Source: Gammaproteobacteria bacterium (lineage in GTDB: Bacteria > Pseudomonadota > Gammaproteobacteria > Natronospirales > REEB76). Taken from it: DNA of 64,000 nt. The notes under the pieces were generated by a model. The model was not told the DNA's origin. It did no database searches and saw nothing but the letters and a program-made list of their open reading frames with translations. Location: positions 29,340 through 93,339 of the forward strand of contig DAHUYB010000097.1 of NCBI GenBank assembly GCA_027315405.1. Direction: 5' to 3'. This document shows positions 51,419 through 60,842 of the stretch, piece by piece; the first letter of the stretch is position 1, and each line of letters starts with the position of its first letter. The position numbers and the translations under genes are program-made.

Positions 51419-52002
51419 ACGATCCACTGAAAGACGCGGACGATGCCTCCACGCCTCTCACGCCCGAAGAGCAGCAGGACCTGATCCCGTCCTACATCAC
51501 CTTGCGCCGCGAGCTGAATGAGGCGGAACAGGCAAACATACTGGAAGCGGAACAATGGGCGCTTGCGCGCCAGCGTAATGCCCTTGATCTGCAGTTTCTG
51601 GCCGATCTGCACAAACACATGTTCGGTCACGTATGGCGCTGGGCCGGCAAGTTTCGCAACACGGAACGCAATATCGGGGTAGCACCCGCACAGATTCGTC
51701 CGGATCTGCAGCAGCTGGCCGCTGATTGTGGCTACTGGATTAAAGCCGGCACCTATCCGCCGGATGAAATCGCCGCGCGTTTCCATCATCGGTTGACACT
51801 GATCCATCCGTTCCCGAACGGCAATGGGCGCCATGCGCGTCTTGCAACGGATTCGCTGCTGGTTTCACTCGGTCGTCCACGCTTTTCTTGGGGCCGGGAA
51901 AATCTTATAGATGCCACGCAGACCCGAAAGACCTATGTCGCGGCGCTGCGCGCCGCCGACCAGCACAATCTAGACCCTTTACTGGGCTTCGTACGCTCTT
52001 GA
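51415..52002 (+). CDS. Mobile mystery protein B (Fic-domain protein)
   Basis: A 195-residue Fic-fold protein with motif LIHPFPNGNGRHARL (His131). Classical AMP-transferring Fic enzymes have Asp or Glu where this one has Asn135, so metal binding and the transferred group may differ; this N form is common in the family. Upstream of the motif are HKHMFGHVWRWAGKFRNTERNIGV and the flap region. It starts at GTG within the stop codon region of protein A (GTGA overlap), so A and B are translated together. Confidence 0.92.
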   Translation: MNDPLKDADDASTPLTPEEQQDLIPSYITLRRELNEAEQANILEAEQWALARQRNALDLQFLADLHKHMFGHVWRWAGKFRNTERNIGVAPAQIRPDLQQLAADCGYWIKAGTYPPDEIAARFHHRLTLIHPFPNGNGRHARLATDSLLVSLGRPRFSWGRENLIDATQTRKTYVAALRAADQHNLDPLLGFVRS

Positions 52003-52192
52003 TCTTTCTTTAATTCCTATAAGATTGATTTAACCCATTTTCATTTTCAACCTAACCCACAATCCCTCCCGCGCGCAAAAGACTTTCATCGCTCGATAGC
52101 GTCGCTTCGCTCGTGACGGCCGGTACGGTCCCGGCGTCCCACATCTGGGATTTCCGAGGGTCGTCCCGGCCACTACTATGGACGCCCCCTGG

Positions 52193-52424
52193 TCAAGCTT
52201 TCTCCTGGTGATGAATGGCAGGAGCAGTCGGAATGTAAAAATAGTAGTGTGCATTCTTGAGGCCGAAGAACACCCGGGCGAATCCGGTAATCACCACCAG
52301 AATGGCGCATATGAAATATGCCGATGTCCAGCCTGCCGGGCAGACGCCAATCGCGATCACCCCCGGCCGTGCCGCATACCGCTAGTTCGGCGAGCAGGAA
52401 AGCAAACCTGAAAAACAATGCCAC
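52193..52424 (-). pseudogene. Remnant of a DUF2214-like membrane protein
   Basis: On the minus strand one frame gives a hydrophobic start (ALFFRFAFLLAELAVCGTAGG); another frame continues TSAYFICAILVVITGFARVFFGLKNAHYYFYIP and stops at 52193. Together they look like the two ends of a DUF2214-type membrane protein with an internal deletion and frameshift. The rest of the 52003-52637 gap shows nothing I can name. Confidence 0.4.
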
Positions 52425-52637
52425 GAAGTGCAGAAATGCAGCGGACAGAAACTATCGGCTTTCCACAAAAGCGCCCGTGCTCATGACAGGCGTCGGCAGC
52501 CGCTGAAACTTAAATCTAGCAACAATTATTCGGAAACTGTAAGCGTGCCGCTCATAGCCAAGCCGCTCGTAAAACCCATGCACCTGTTCCCGCACCAGGT
52601 TGCAGGACAAAGTGAGTTTGTAGCAGACGCGCCGCCG

Positions 52638-53399
52638 TCATCGTGGGACATCTTTTGCAATGCGATCCAGCACCACCTCGTTGTATTTGTGCAGCTCCAG
52701 CACTTCGTTGACCGCGCCGTGTGTATCCCTGACGAACACCATGATGTGAATGCTGCCTTTCTGATAGTAGACCAGAGGCGAGAGCGGGATGAGCTCTGTA
52801 GCGGACTTGCGGTCGCGTCCGCCGTACAGCGCTCCGTTGCGGGAAAAGACAAAATAGGGCCAGCTTGCTCTGCCGCTCAGTCCGTATTTGCCCTCAAGCG
52901 CCGGCCAGTCCCGCGTGTCCACCCTGACAGGCTTGAGGTTGCGCGGAACCACGGTGACCTGCGCCGCCACCATTTTCCAGCTGCCCGCCGGCCGCTGAAA
53001 GGTGTCGGTTTCGACATAGGTAGTTTTCAGGGGCTGGCCGTAGGCGTTTTCCTGTTCGTGCAGCCAGAAATGCACCACCGCCGCATCGCCCCACTGGCGG
53101 ACGCTCAAACCGCGGACCTTCTCGACGCCCAAGAACCCCGGCGGCAGCGGCGTGAGGTCAGCGAGTAACTGTTGCTTGTCGAGCACTTCGCCGTCCTCGG
53201 TCGTCATGACAAAGTCGGGTGCGAGGATCTGGTTCCAGAGCGATCTGTCGCCCGTGGCAATCCCGTCACGCAGTCTCTGGGTGATGGCTTTGAACCAAGC
53301 GATGTCTTGGCTTGTGGCGCGTTCGGCAGAGTAACCGGCTGATGCGAACGCGATCCAAACCACTGCCGCTGCGAGAATACTTCTGCCCAGGTAGTTCAT
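52638..53399 (-). CDS. Exported NTF2-like (DUF4440) protein
   Basis: A 253-residue product with a signal peptide (NYLGRSILAAAVVWIAFASAGYSA), an NTF2-like domain (IAWFKAITQRLRDGIATGDRSLWNQILAPDFVMTTEDGEVLDKQQLLADL...GSWKMVAAQVTVVP) and a C-terminal beta domain (LPVRVDTRD-type to HKYNEVVLDRIAKDVPR) like those following DUF4440 in many secreted proteins. The second of two ATGs is chosen from GGAGAACG spacing. Function unknown. Confidence 0.72.
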   Translation of the reverse strand: MNYLGRSILAAAVVWIAFASAGYSAERATSQDIAWFKAITQRLRDGIATGDRSLWNQILAPDFVMTTEDGEVLDKQQLLADLTPLPPGFLGVEKVRGLSVRQWGDAAVVHFWLHEQENAYGQPLKTTYVETDTFQRPAGSWKMVAAQVTVVPRNLKPVRVDTRDWPALEGKYGLSGRASWPYFVFSRNGALYGGRDRKSATELIPLSPLVYYQKGSIHIMVFVRDTHGAVNEVLELHKYNEVVLDRIAKDVPR

Positions 53400-53487
53400 C
53401 ATCGTTCTCCGGCTTGATGACCAGGAATGTGATCTGCGCGAAATTCGCGTCATAGCAATGCGGTTGCCACCGGCAAGATTTAATCAG

Positions 53488-56010
53488 TCAGTTCACAAGC
53501 GCTTTAAGCGCTGCGCGTGCTTGCGCTCGCTGGAAGGCCGTGGGAGCGGATTCCGCCTGAGCCGCGATCTCGGGGCGCAGTTCAATGAGGTGTTGTGCGC
53601 CGGCGAGTGCTTCCCCTGCAAACTGCGTGACCAGGAACGGATCGTTCAAGGCCGCGCGAGACACAGCCATAAGCGCGCGCCTTTCACGGCCGCCGGCAAT
53701 GCGCATGCCCGCGAGCGCCTGCAGGGCTTCGATGCGCAGGTGTTCTGGCACGCCGGGTCGGGCATAGGTGAGGAGGAGCGCTGCGGCGCGAGGATCACCG
53801 GTTACGGCGAGTCCGCGGAATATTCCCTGCATAATGTGGATCTGTGTGTCCGGCTTTGCCGCTGCCAGAAGCACCGTCGCTGCACCTTGCACGCCGGATG
53901 CGCCCATACCCTCAGCCGCCGCCGCTCGTACGGCATCGGTTGGATCTTTGTGGAACGCGTGCACGAGCGCCGCATACACGGACCGATCCTGGTGGAAGGT
54001 CGCGAGTCCACGTACCACCGCCACGCGCACACGGCTGTCGTGTTGATTCAGTGCCCTGAGCAGCGCGGCTTTTGCTTCGGGCGTGTGCAGACGGCCGAGA
54101 CCCGCGGCCGCATATATGCGCACGCCGTAAAAGGGATCCCGGGTGAGCACTCGGGTGAGGGCAGCAACGGCTGTGTGCGTGCCCGCATCTTTGGTCTCGG
54201 CCAGTTGGTCGACAGCTGAAAGGCGGCTCATCATCGCCGGATCGTGTTCGGCCTTGGCGATCAGCGCCGTCTCAGGCTGGGCGAAATCGATTCTGTTCTC
54301 GATCACGCCGTGGGGGTCAAAATCCACCCACTCCGGCTTGAAGCCGAGCTCGATGCGGAAGCGTTGGGTCCGCCGCTGGTCGAGCATCCAAGCTACCTTC
54401 GACTGGCCGCCGGCGCCGTAAAACGCAAGTTCCACCGGCATCTTGAATACCCGCGGCACTTGGTCGCCTGTCTGCATCTGCGAGACGGTGAGCTTCTCGG
54501 TGTGGCGTTGGGGGTCGTAATGGGCCGTGACCCGGTAATGCGGTGAGCCCGCCATGAACACCCACTCATGGAAGAACCACCCGAGGTGACGGCCGGTAAC
54601 CGCTTCGATGGTGCGGATGAGGTCGGCCGTGTCCACTGCATGGGCGCGGTTGCGAATCAGATAGGCATGCAACGCTCGGAACAGCAGTTCCTTCTGCGAG
54701 GCCGGCTGCGAAGCTTCTTGGGTACCGTCCAGAATGTTGCGCAGCATGTCCAGGACCACCGCGCCTTTTTCGTGGGTAATGCTGTCGAACATCTGCAGCG
54801 GATAACGGTAATGATCATCCACGATCGGGCGCAGGTAGTCGTCACGGTCCTGCCGCTCGGCCGCGAGCTGGTCTTGCCACATCTCATAGCGGAAGGCGTC
54901 GTTGCCGTTGTGATACTGGGTGTAGAGTGCTTCGAGATAAGTGGCGAAACCCTCGTTGAGCCAGATGTCGGCCCAATCTCGCCCCTGGACGAGATCGCCG
55001 AACCAGTGCTGGCCCAGTTCGTGGGCTACGAGTCCCTGGCTCGAATATTCGGGTTCTGCGCGCGCAGTGTGTAACGTTGCATCGGTAAGCGTGGTGGCGC
55101 TCACGTTCTCCATGCCGCCGAACGGATAGTTGTGCACGACCACCTGGGCATACTGCTCGTAGGGATAAGGCACGCCGAAGGCGCGGGCATAGAACCCGAT
55201 CATGTCCGGCGTGCGGTGAAACGAACGCAGCGCCTTCACCGCGCTTACCGTTGGGGGCACGTAATAGTCCACCGGCAGTGAACCTTCGTGATCGGCGACT
55301 TTCCTCCATGGCCCCACCGCAATCGAGGTGAGATAGCTGCTGTGGGGCACGCTTTCCACCCAGTCGTAGGCAGTGAACGCACCGTGGTGCGTCACGCTCA
55401 CCAGCCGCCCGTTGGATACCACGCTTTGTCCGTCCGGGACCGTAACGATGATTTCGCTCGTGGACATGTCGTTGGGATAATCCCAGCAGGGGAACCAATA
55501 GTGATTGAATTCCGGTTCCCCTTGGGACCAGATCTCGCGCGGCCAATGCGGGTAATCGGCGTTGGGATTTACAAAAAACAGGCCCGTGCGGGGAGTGCCG
55601 TGATAGATGATGCGGACATTCAAGCGGTCGGGTGGACTATAAGCATGGTCGAGGCTGATCTGCAGGTGCGGATCTTTCATCCGAAACGGCAGGGAAATAT
55701 CGCGCCCACCATGCTTTGCGAGTGTGACCGCATCGATGCTGAGCCCGGAGCTCTCCAGATAAAAGCGATTGAAGCCCGGAGTAAGTGGCTCAAGCGTCAC
55801 GACTTCATCGCCGAAAACTTCACCCTTAGATTCATCAAAACGCAGCGCCAGCCGGTAATTTTGCACGTGATAAGTACGTTGCGGGGCGCGTTGCACGCTC
55901 TCCGGGTCGCCGAAGACATGCTTAACGCTGCCACTGGCACACACTCGCGTACTGAACATTACGCTCAGAATCAGCAACAGTCGGGCGCAGATTTGGTTTT
56001 GCGGTTTCAT
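53488..56010 (-). CDS. M1-family aminopeptidase homologue with altered zinc motif and HEAT repeats
   Basis: An 840-residue protein: signal-like N-terminus, M1 beta domain (about 40-240), FGGMEN exopeptidase motif at 297-302, the zinc region VAHELGQHWFGD (H330, E331) and NEGFATYLE (Glu353), then a helical C-terminus with HEAT-type repeats (about 600-830). In active M1 enzymes the motif is HExxH-x18-E (HELAHQW). Here His and Gln are swapped, giving HELGQH, so the position expected for the second zinc ligand (334) is Gln and a His sits one later. Activity is doubtful. GAMEN, Glu331 and Glu353 are kept. Confidence 0.9.
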   Translation of the reverse strand: MKPQNQICARLLLILSVMFSTRVCASGSVKHVFGDPESVQRAPQRTYHVQNYRLALRFDESKGEVFGDEVVTLEPLTPGFNRFYLESSGLSIDAVTLAKHGGRDISLPFRMKDPHLQISLDHAYSPPDRLNVRIIYHGTPRTGLFFVNPNADYPHWPREIWSQGEPEFNHYWFPCWDYPNDMSTSEIIVTVPDGQSVVSNGRLVSVTHHGAFTAYDWVESVPHSSYLTSIAVGPWRKVADHEGSLPVDYYVPPTVSAVKALRSFHRTPDMIGFYARAFGVPYPYEQYAQVVVHNYPFGGMENVSATTLTDATLHTARAEPEYSSQGLVAHELGQHWFGDLVQGRDWADIWLNEGFATYLEALYTQYHNGNDAFRYEMWQDQLAAERQDRDDYLRPIVDDHYRYPLQMFDSITHEKGAVVLDMLRNILDGTQEASQPASQKELLFRALHAYLIRNRAHAVDTADLIRTIEAVTGRHLGWFFHEWVFMAGSPHYRVTAHYDPQRHTEKLTVSQMQTGDQVPRVFKMPVELAFYGAGGQSKVAWMLDQRRTQRFRIELGFKPEWVDFDPHGVIENRIDFAQPETALIAKAEHDPAMMSRLSAVDQLAETKDAGTHTAVAALTRVLTRDPFYGVRIYAAAGLGRLHTPEAKAALLRALNQHDSRVRVAVVRGLATFHQDRSVYAALVHAFHKDPTDAVRAAAAEGMGASGVQGAATVLLAAAKPDTQIHIMQGIFRGLAVTGDPRAAALLLTYARPGVPEHLRIEALQALAGMRIAGGRERRALMAVSRAALNDPFLVTQFAGEALAGAQHLIELRPEIAAQAESAPTAFQRAQARAALKALVN

Positions 56011-56341
56011 ACTGACCCGTAGAGCTTTGCACTCGGGAGAGCCGGTCACCGCCAATTATAGCTTTACGTCGACTCGCCCGGCCTTTGTTGCCGCACTCAC
56101 AATCCTGATTTTTCTCCAATTTATTTCTGAACCCAACCGGACTCGCTGGATCAAGCCATACATGCCGCGGCTCCGGTAATCTCAACAGCCGTCCGTGACC
56201 GCGCAAATATTGGACTGCCGGCGACCCTGCAGATATTATTTCCCTGCCGAAGCACCTGCAGGCGTCGACCAGCCGCGACTGGATTGCGGCCTTCGGACGC
56301 CGCTCACTGGCATCTTTCGACAGTCATGAAAGAGAGGTGTT

Positions 56342-57232
56342 ATGCAACACTCTATAGTTCCGGGCATGATTCCCGCGGTGAACCGCCGGCCCGGGAAACT
56401 TTGGGCCTTCCTGCAATTCCCCCTGTGCCGCATGCTGATCGCCTTTGCAGCCATCGCCCTGCTGGCGTTCCCGCTGCTGGCGGGCGCCCATTTCGCGCAT
56501 CTGCATGGCCTGGCGTTCGCGGCCTCACACCTGCTGGCAGGCCTGGTGGCCTGCGGAGTGTACATCGCTTATGTGCACCTGCTGGAACGGCGCGCGCCGG
56601 TGGAGCTGACGCTGCGGCAACTCTTGCCGCAATTCGGCAAGGGCTTTGCCGTGGGCGCCGCGATCTTGGGCGCCACGGTTTTGGTCCTGTGGCTCAGCGG
56701 TGCCTACCACGTGAGCGGCGTGAACACAGTGGACATGCTGTTGGCCTTTTTCATCAACGCCCTAGGCGCGGCGCTGCTGGAGGAGATCGCGGTGCGCGGC
56801 GTGGTGTTCCGTATTCTCGAGGAGGGTTTGGGCACCTGGCTGGCGCTGGGAATCTCGGCGCTGTTCTTCGGCCTGTTGCACGCCATGAACCCGGGCGCCA
56901 ACTGGCGGGGCATTCTCGGCATCGCCCTCGAAGCCGGAGTGCTGCTGGCCGCGGTCTACGTGTATGCGCGTTCGTTATGGATCGGCATCGGTCTGCACTG
57001 CGCCTGGAATTTTTTCGATGGCGGCGTGTTCGGGGCCAGCGCTAAAAACCTCAGCCTGCTGTCCGTGAATATCCACGGGCCGGAATGGCTGACCGGCGGT
57101 CGCGACGGTCTCGATGCCTCGCTGGTGGCAATCATGATCTGCCTGTCCGCCGCCGTGGTGTTCCTGCTGCTGGCATGGCGCCGTGGCCTGTGGCTGGCGC
57201 CGTTTTGGAAAAGACCCCGGCCGTCCGGCTGA
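56342..57232 (+). CDS. CPBP intramembrane metalloprotease (Abi/CAAX type)
   Basis: A 296-residue protein with about eight membrane helices and the CPBP motifs: LLEEIAVRGVVFRIL (EExxxR, motif 1), ISALFFGLLHAMNP (FxxxH, motif 2) and LWIGIGLHCAWNFF (HxxxN/B, motif 3). These glutamate-type intramembrane proteases process prenylated or other membrane proteins and in some bacteria serve bacteriocin immunity. GAGAGG precedes the ATG. Confidence 0.9.
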   Translation: MQHSIVPGMIPAVNRRPGKLWAFLQFPLCRMLIAFAAIALLAFPLLAGAHFAHLHGLAFAASHLLAGLVACGVYIAYVHLLERRAPVELTLRQLLPQFGKGFAVGAAILGATVLVLWLSGAYHVSGVNTVDMLLAFFINALGAALLEEIAVRGVVFRILEEGLGTWLALGISALFFGLLHAMNPGANWRGILGIALEAGVLLAAVYVYARSLWIGIGLHCAWNFFDGGVFGASAKNLSLLSVNIHGPEWLTGGRDGLDASLVAIMICLSAAVVFLLLAWRRGLWLAPFWKRPRPSG

Positions 57233-57270
57233 TGGCAAAAAACCAAGTGCGCCGACTTGATTCATTTGGC

Positions 57271-58617
57271 ATGAAGTTATGCACGAAATCCCCTGCGCTT
57301 CGGCTGGCAGCCCTGTTGCTGGCGGCGGCTTGCCTGCGCCCGGCTATGGCGCAGACCCGGGCCGTTGCCGTGATTCTTGATCAAGCGATGCTCAGGCTTA
57401 ATGGGCCCTGGCTGTTTCATGTCGGCGATAATCCTCGCTGGGCCGATCCTGGGTACGACGATTCCGGCTGGCAAGTCATGGATCTTTCGGCGCCTGCCAG
57501 CGCCACCGATGGGGATGTGGGGCTTGCGCACTATGCGCCGGGTTGGAGTGCCCGCGGGCATGCCGGCTATTTCGGCTATGCCTGGTACCGCCTGCATCTG
57601 AATCTGCGGACGCCGGCGGGAAAATCCCTGGCGCTGCTGGGCCCCTGGGACGTGGACAGCGCCTATCAGGTGTATGCCAACGGCAAACTTCTGGGCGGAG
57701 TCGGCAAATTTTCGAGCGCGATTCCAGTGGCCTATGGTAACCACTATCCCACCTTCTTTACGCTTCCTTCGGGAACTCCCGGCAGCGGTTCTATGCTGAT
57801 CGCCATCCGGGTGTGGATGGGGCCGTGGGGCGCGGCTGCGTCGGGCAGCGGCGGCATTCACATCGCCCCGGTGATCGGCTTGCGTACTGTCATCGCCGCG
57901 CAATATCACCTGCAGTGGCTCAAGATTTTCGAAGGTTACGTGGTCGACGCGATGATCGGCTTGCTGTTCTTTCTTGCGGCAGTCATGGCTTTGTGCCTGC
58001 GCCCCTTCGAGCCCGGCGATCGAACTCATCTCTGGTTGGCCGCCGCCCTGCTGCTCAGTGGCATACAGCGCGGCAATCAGGCCTTCTTTTTTTGGTGGCA
58101 GATCGAGACAGTTCAGGACGCAGTGATCTTTATCATCGCACTCACCGGCTCCCTGAGCCTGGGTGCCTGGATGCTGGCTTGGCGCAGCTGGTTCAGTGTG
58201 GACAAGCCTGACTGGCTGACAAAGGCGGTGGCCGCATTGACGTTCGCCTTGTTCGTCGCCCAGTTGCTGGCTTATCCATGGCTGTACCACGCCGCGTTTC
58301 CACATGCCGTGAGTCTCGGCGTGCATTATCTGATCCGCGGCTTGCGCCTGGCGTTTCTATTGATATTGGGGCTGATCGTCTACCTGGGGATACGCCGCCA
58401 GGGACGCGATGCCTGGTATACGCTGCCGGCGGTGCTGGCCATCGCCGCGGTGCTGTTCACCGCGGAACTTACAGCGCTGCACGTGCCGGGCATCTGGTTC
58501 CCCTGGGGGGTCGGGTTGGCGCTCAGCGAATGCGCTTCCGTGGTGTTCGTGCTGCTGCTCTTCACACTGCTGCTGCGCCGGTTGTGGTCCCATGCCCGGC
58601 GCCTGCAGCCTGTTTAA
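57271..58617 (+). CDS. 7TMR-DISM-like membrane sensor without output domain
   Basis: A 448-residue protein: signal peptide (RLAALLLAAACLRPAMA), an extracytoplasmic jelly-roll domain (about 40-200; LNGPWLFHVGDNPRWADPGYDDSGWQVMDL...YAWYRLHLNLRTPAGKSLALLGPWDVDSAYQVYANG, carbohydrate-binding style) and seven membrane helices (about 215-440). Such receptors normally continue into a kinase, GGDEF or phosphatase domain. Here the protein ends right after the last helix (RRLWSHARRLQPV). It follows the CPBP gene by 38 bp. Either a truncated receptor or a partner of a separate output protein. Confidence 0.75.
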   Translation: MKLCTKSPALRLAALLLAAACLRPAMAQTRAVAVILDQAMLRLNGPWLFHVGDNPRWADPGYDDSGWQVMDLSAPASATDGDVGLAHYAPGWSARGHAGYFGYAWYRLHLNLRTPAGKSLALLGPWDVDSAYQVYANGKLLGGVGKFSSAIPVAYGNHYPTFFTLPSGTPGSGSMLIAIRVWMGPWGAAASGSGGIHIAPVIGLRTVIAAQYHLQWLKIFEGYVVDAMIGLLFFLAAVMALCLRPFEPGDRTHLWLAAALLLSGIQRGNQAFFFWWQIETVQDAVIFIIALTGSLSLGAWMLAWRSWFSVDKPDWLTKAVAALTFALFVAQLLAYPWLYHAAFPHAVSLGVHYLIRGLRLAFLLILGLIVYLGIRRQGRDAWYTLPAVLAIAAVLFTAELTALHVPGIWFPWGVGLALSECASVVFVLLLFTLLLRRLWSHARRLQPV

Positions 58618-58757
58618 TGAGAGCACCGGTGCCGCAATCGGGATTGACTGCGGTGCTCCGGCAATCGAAGAGCTCCAGGTGAGCTAGCTGGGCGCCGGTG
58701 CCCAGGCGGAATGAAGCCGGCGCAACCCCTGACGCAACCTCCCATTGCGGTTGTGCG

Positions 58758-59064
58758 TCAAGTCGGCGAATTCGCGCCCTGCAACCAGCGTTCCGCATCT
58801 TCCACTGCGAAGAAAAACCGTACCGACGCATGTCGGTGGTGCTGGTGCACCAGTTCATCGCATCGCTCGCCGTGAACCGTCGGGTTCGGAACAACGATGA
58901 CCAGGCGTGCACGATAGTTGACAAATTCCTGGAACACCTCCCCGGCCAACCCGATGCGGAGATTGAAAAATCCCCTCCTAGCTCCTGTTCCGTGAGGATC
59001 AAACCTCCCTGCTCAAGGTTTAAGGACAGTGCGCTGCTGATATCATTCAGCGGTGCACAGGCTT
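58758..59064 (-). pseudogene. Frameshifted DUF4180 gene fragment
   Basis: On the minus strand NDISSALSLNLEQGGLILTEQELGGDF reads in one frame and FFNLRIGLAGEVFQEFVNYRARLVIVVPNP...RFFFAVEDAERWLQG in another. Joined at the T-run near 58966 they reproduce a DUF4180 protein (DUF4180 has FFDLxTGLAGExxQKFVNY). The start is lost: an in-frame stop lies just upstream. The rest of 58618-59146 is empty. Confidence 0.7.
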
Positions 59065-59146
59065 ACTGATGTGTGAAAGGTCATGGGTTTAGCGCCCGAT
59101 GTCACAGGGCCTGGTCGGCCACACCGGCCGCATTGGAGCTCGGTGC

Positions 59147-59476
59147 CTAAAGCGGGCGATCCACGAGCACAAATATGCAGCCCGTATCGGAGTGCACGTC
59201 GGCATGCACAGAACCCGGACTCGCGATACTGGCCCATCCCCGGCGCAGGTGTTGGCCGGCCACGGTGAGCTCGCCTTCAAGAACATAGATGAATTCCGGA
59301 AGTTCATGTTCATGCAGCGGCAGTCTTGCACCAGGCTCGAACCGCACGATCTGCATCTCCAGGCCACCGGTAACCGCGACGTCTTTGACAAATACGCCGG
59401 CGGCGAAGGTGGATGGCTTCCAGGGCAGGTCATCACACGACAAACACAGAAGTTTACCGTCTTCAAGCTGGATCAT
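59147..59476 (-). CDS. Single-domain cupin
   Basis: A 109-residue cupin: MQIVRFEPGARLPLHEHELPEFIYVLEGEL carries the metal-binding motif 1 (G-x5-HxH-x3-E), and RRGWASIASPGSVHADVHSDTGCIFVLVD carries motif 2 (His in SVHAD). It resembles ChrR-like anti-sigma cupins but stands alone. The ATG at 59476 follows GGGTGA. A broken close relative lies at 45617-45757. Confidence 0.85.
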   Translation of the reverse strand: MIQLEDGKLLCLSCDDLPWKPSTFAAGVFVKDVAVTGGLEMQIVRFEPGARLPLHEHELPEFIYVLEGELTVAGQHLRRGWASIASPGSVHADVHSDTGCIFVLVDRPL

Positions 59477-59723
59477 TACGTTCACCCACAGTGTGCTAAA
59501 GACGATTATCAGCCGCGCGTGTCGGCGTCCGACAGGGGCGCATTGGTCGTCAATCGGTAAATCATTATACCCATGGCAGCGCCGTCCGTAGCGAGAATTA
59601 ATTTTGAATTATTTCTGATTTTTTCTTTGCCGGCCGCCGTCGCCGTGAATTGTGTCTAAATCTAGTTTAGACCGGCACAACCGGTTATACCTATCGGATG
59701 TTCCAGGTAAGAGAGGGTCAAAC

Positions 59724-60449
59724 ATGAGAATGTCATTCAGACGACGCGCATTCACGCTGGCAATCGCGTTGGGAATTATTTCTATGCTGGCTGCGCTTGG
59801 CACTCGTCCGGCGCAGGCGCGGGGTCTCGAAACAAAATACCCGCACATGGCGCCGCTTGAGCAATATCTGATGGACCGGAATGCCGAGATCGCGTTGGCG
59901 CAAAGTGCGGCTCCGCCGTCTATATCGTCCAGCGCCACAGTGATGGTTCTGGGTCAGCAGGGATACACGACTACGGTGAAGGGCAAGAATGGCTTCCTCT
60001 GTCTCGTAGAACGATCGTGGGGTGCCGCCACCACGGACCCAGAGTTCTGGAACCCCGGAGTCCGCGGTCCCATTTGCTTTAATCCGGCGGCCGCCAGGAC
60101 TTTCGTTCCTATTTACCTGATGAAGACTAAATTGGTGCTGGCTGGAAAATCAAAACCGAAAATAGTCCAGGCGCTTACCACGGCTTTCAACAAGCAGGAA
60201 CTGCCTGCGCTGGAACCGGGCGCCATGTGCTACATGCTGTCGAAACAGGAGTACCTCGGCGACCAGGCCAGAAGCTGGCATCCACACCTCATGTTTTTTG
60301 TTTCGGGAGACGCGGGGAAAAGCTGGGGAGGTAGTCTACCCGGCTCGCCGGTGATCGCGGCCAATGATCCTGAGGAACGGGCGACGATTTTCATGGTCTG
60401 GGCCGGCCACTGGTCCGACAGGACGCCGGCTCCACAGGCGATGCACTAA
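59724..60449 (+). CDS. Exported hypothetical protein
   Basis: A 241-residue product with an arginine-rich signal peptide (MRMSFRRRAFTLAIALGIISMLAALGTRPAQA; the RRR before the helix would permit Tat export, though the full SRRxFLK pattern is absent). The mature part has GFLCLVERSWGAATTDPEFWNPGVRGPICFNPAAARTFVPIYL and MCYMLSKQEYLGDQARSWHPHLMFF, which I recognise only as recurring in secreted proteobacterial hypotheticals. AGAGAGGG precedes the ATG. Function unknown. Confidence 0.75.
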   Translation: MRMSFRRRAFTLAIALGIISMLAALGTRPAQARGLETKYPHMAPLEQYLMDRNAEIALAQSAAPPSISSSATVMVLGQQGYTTTVKGKNGFLCLVERSWGAATTDPEFWNPGVRGPICFNPAAARTFVPIYLMKTKLVLAGKSKPKIVQALTTAFNKQELPALEPGAMCYMLSKQEYLGDQARSWHPHLMFFVSGDAGKSWGGSLPGSPVIAANDPEERATIFMVWAGHWSDRTPAPQAMH

Positions 60450-60658
60450 CCTGCGATTCGAAAGTATCGCATAGAGCTGAGAACCACCGATGATTAGCTT
60501 CCCGATCGTACTCCACTTGCATAGTCATACGTGGATTAAGGAATCAGCCAGTCTTCAAGAGCCAAAGGGAACCACTGGACTCTAAATGAAACTGCTACTC
60601 AATATGGAGGTGACGTCGGAGGCATTGTTGTTTATTTTGTCAGCGATGAACCGCAACA

Positions 60659-60704
60659 CCACCGGAGGATAGGGCGATGCGCATCGCAAGCGTGGATCAT
60701 GCGG
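60659..60704 (+). pseudogene. 5' fragment of a DoxX-like gene
   Basis: ACCGGAGGATAGGG, then ATGCGCATCGCAAGCGTGG, matches the ribosome site and first codons of the DoxX-like gene at 49278-49330 (MRIASMGHA against MRIASVDHA) and is then lost. A 16-bp repeat follows 6 bp later. The rest of 60450-60877 holds no gene. Confidence 0.8.
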
Positions 60705-60710
60705 AGAGGG

Positions 60711-60726
60711 AAAAAGGGGACGCTAC
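60711..60726 (+). repeat. Dispersed 16-bp repeat AAAAAGGGGACGCTAC, copy 2
   Basis: Identical to 45555-45570. It directly follows a cut-off DoxX-like 5' fragment, so the repeat may mark the edge of an inserted or deleted segment. Confidence 0.55.
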
Positions 60727-60842
60727 CTGAGGGCGGAAATCCCGGATTTCGCAGCAACGCGAGACCCACAGTGAAATCCTCCCCCACCGGAGGCAGATCG
60801 CCGGAAGGACAGTGGTGTTCCGGCATCGCGTAACCCCACAGG

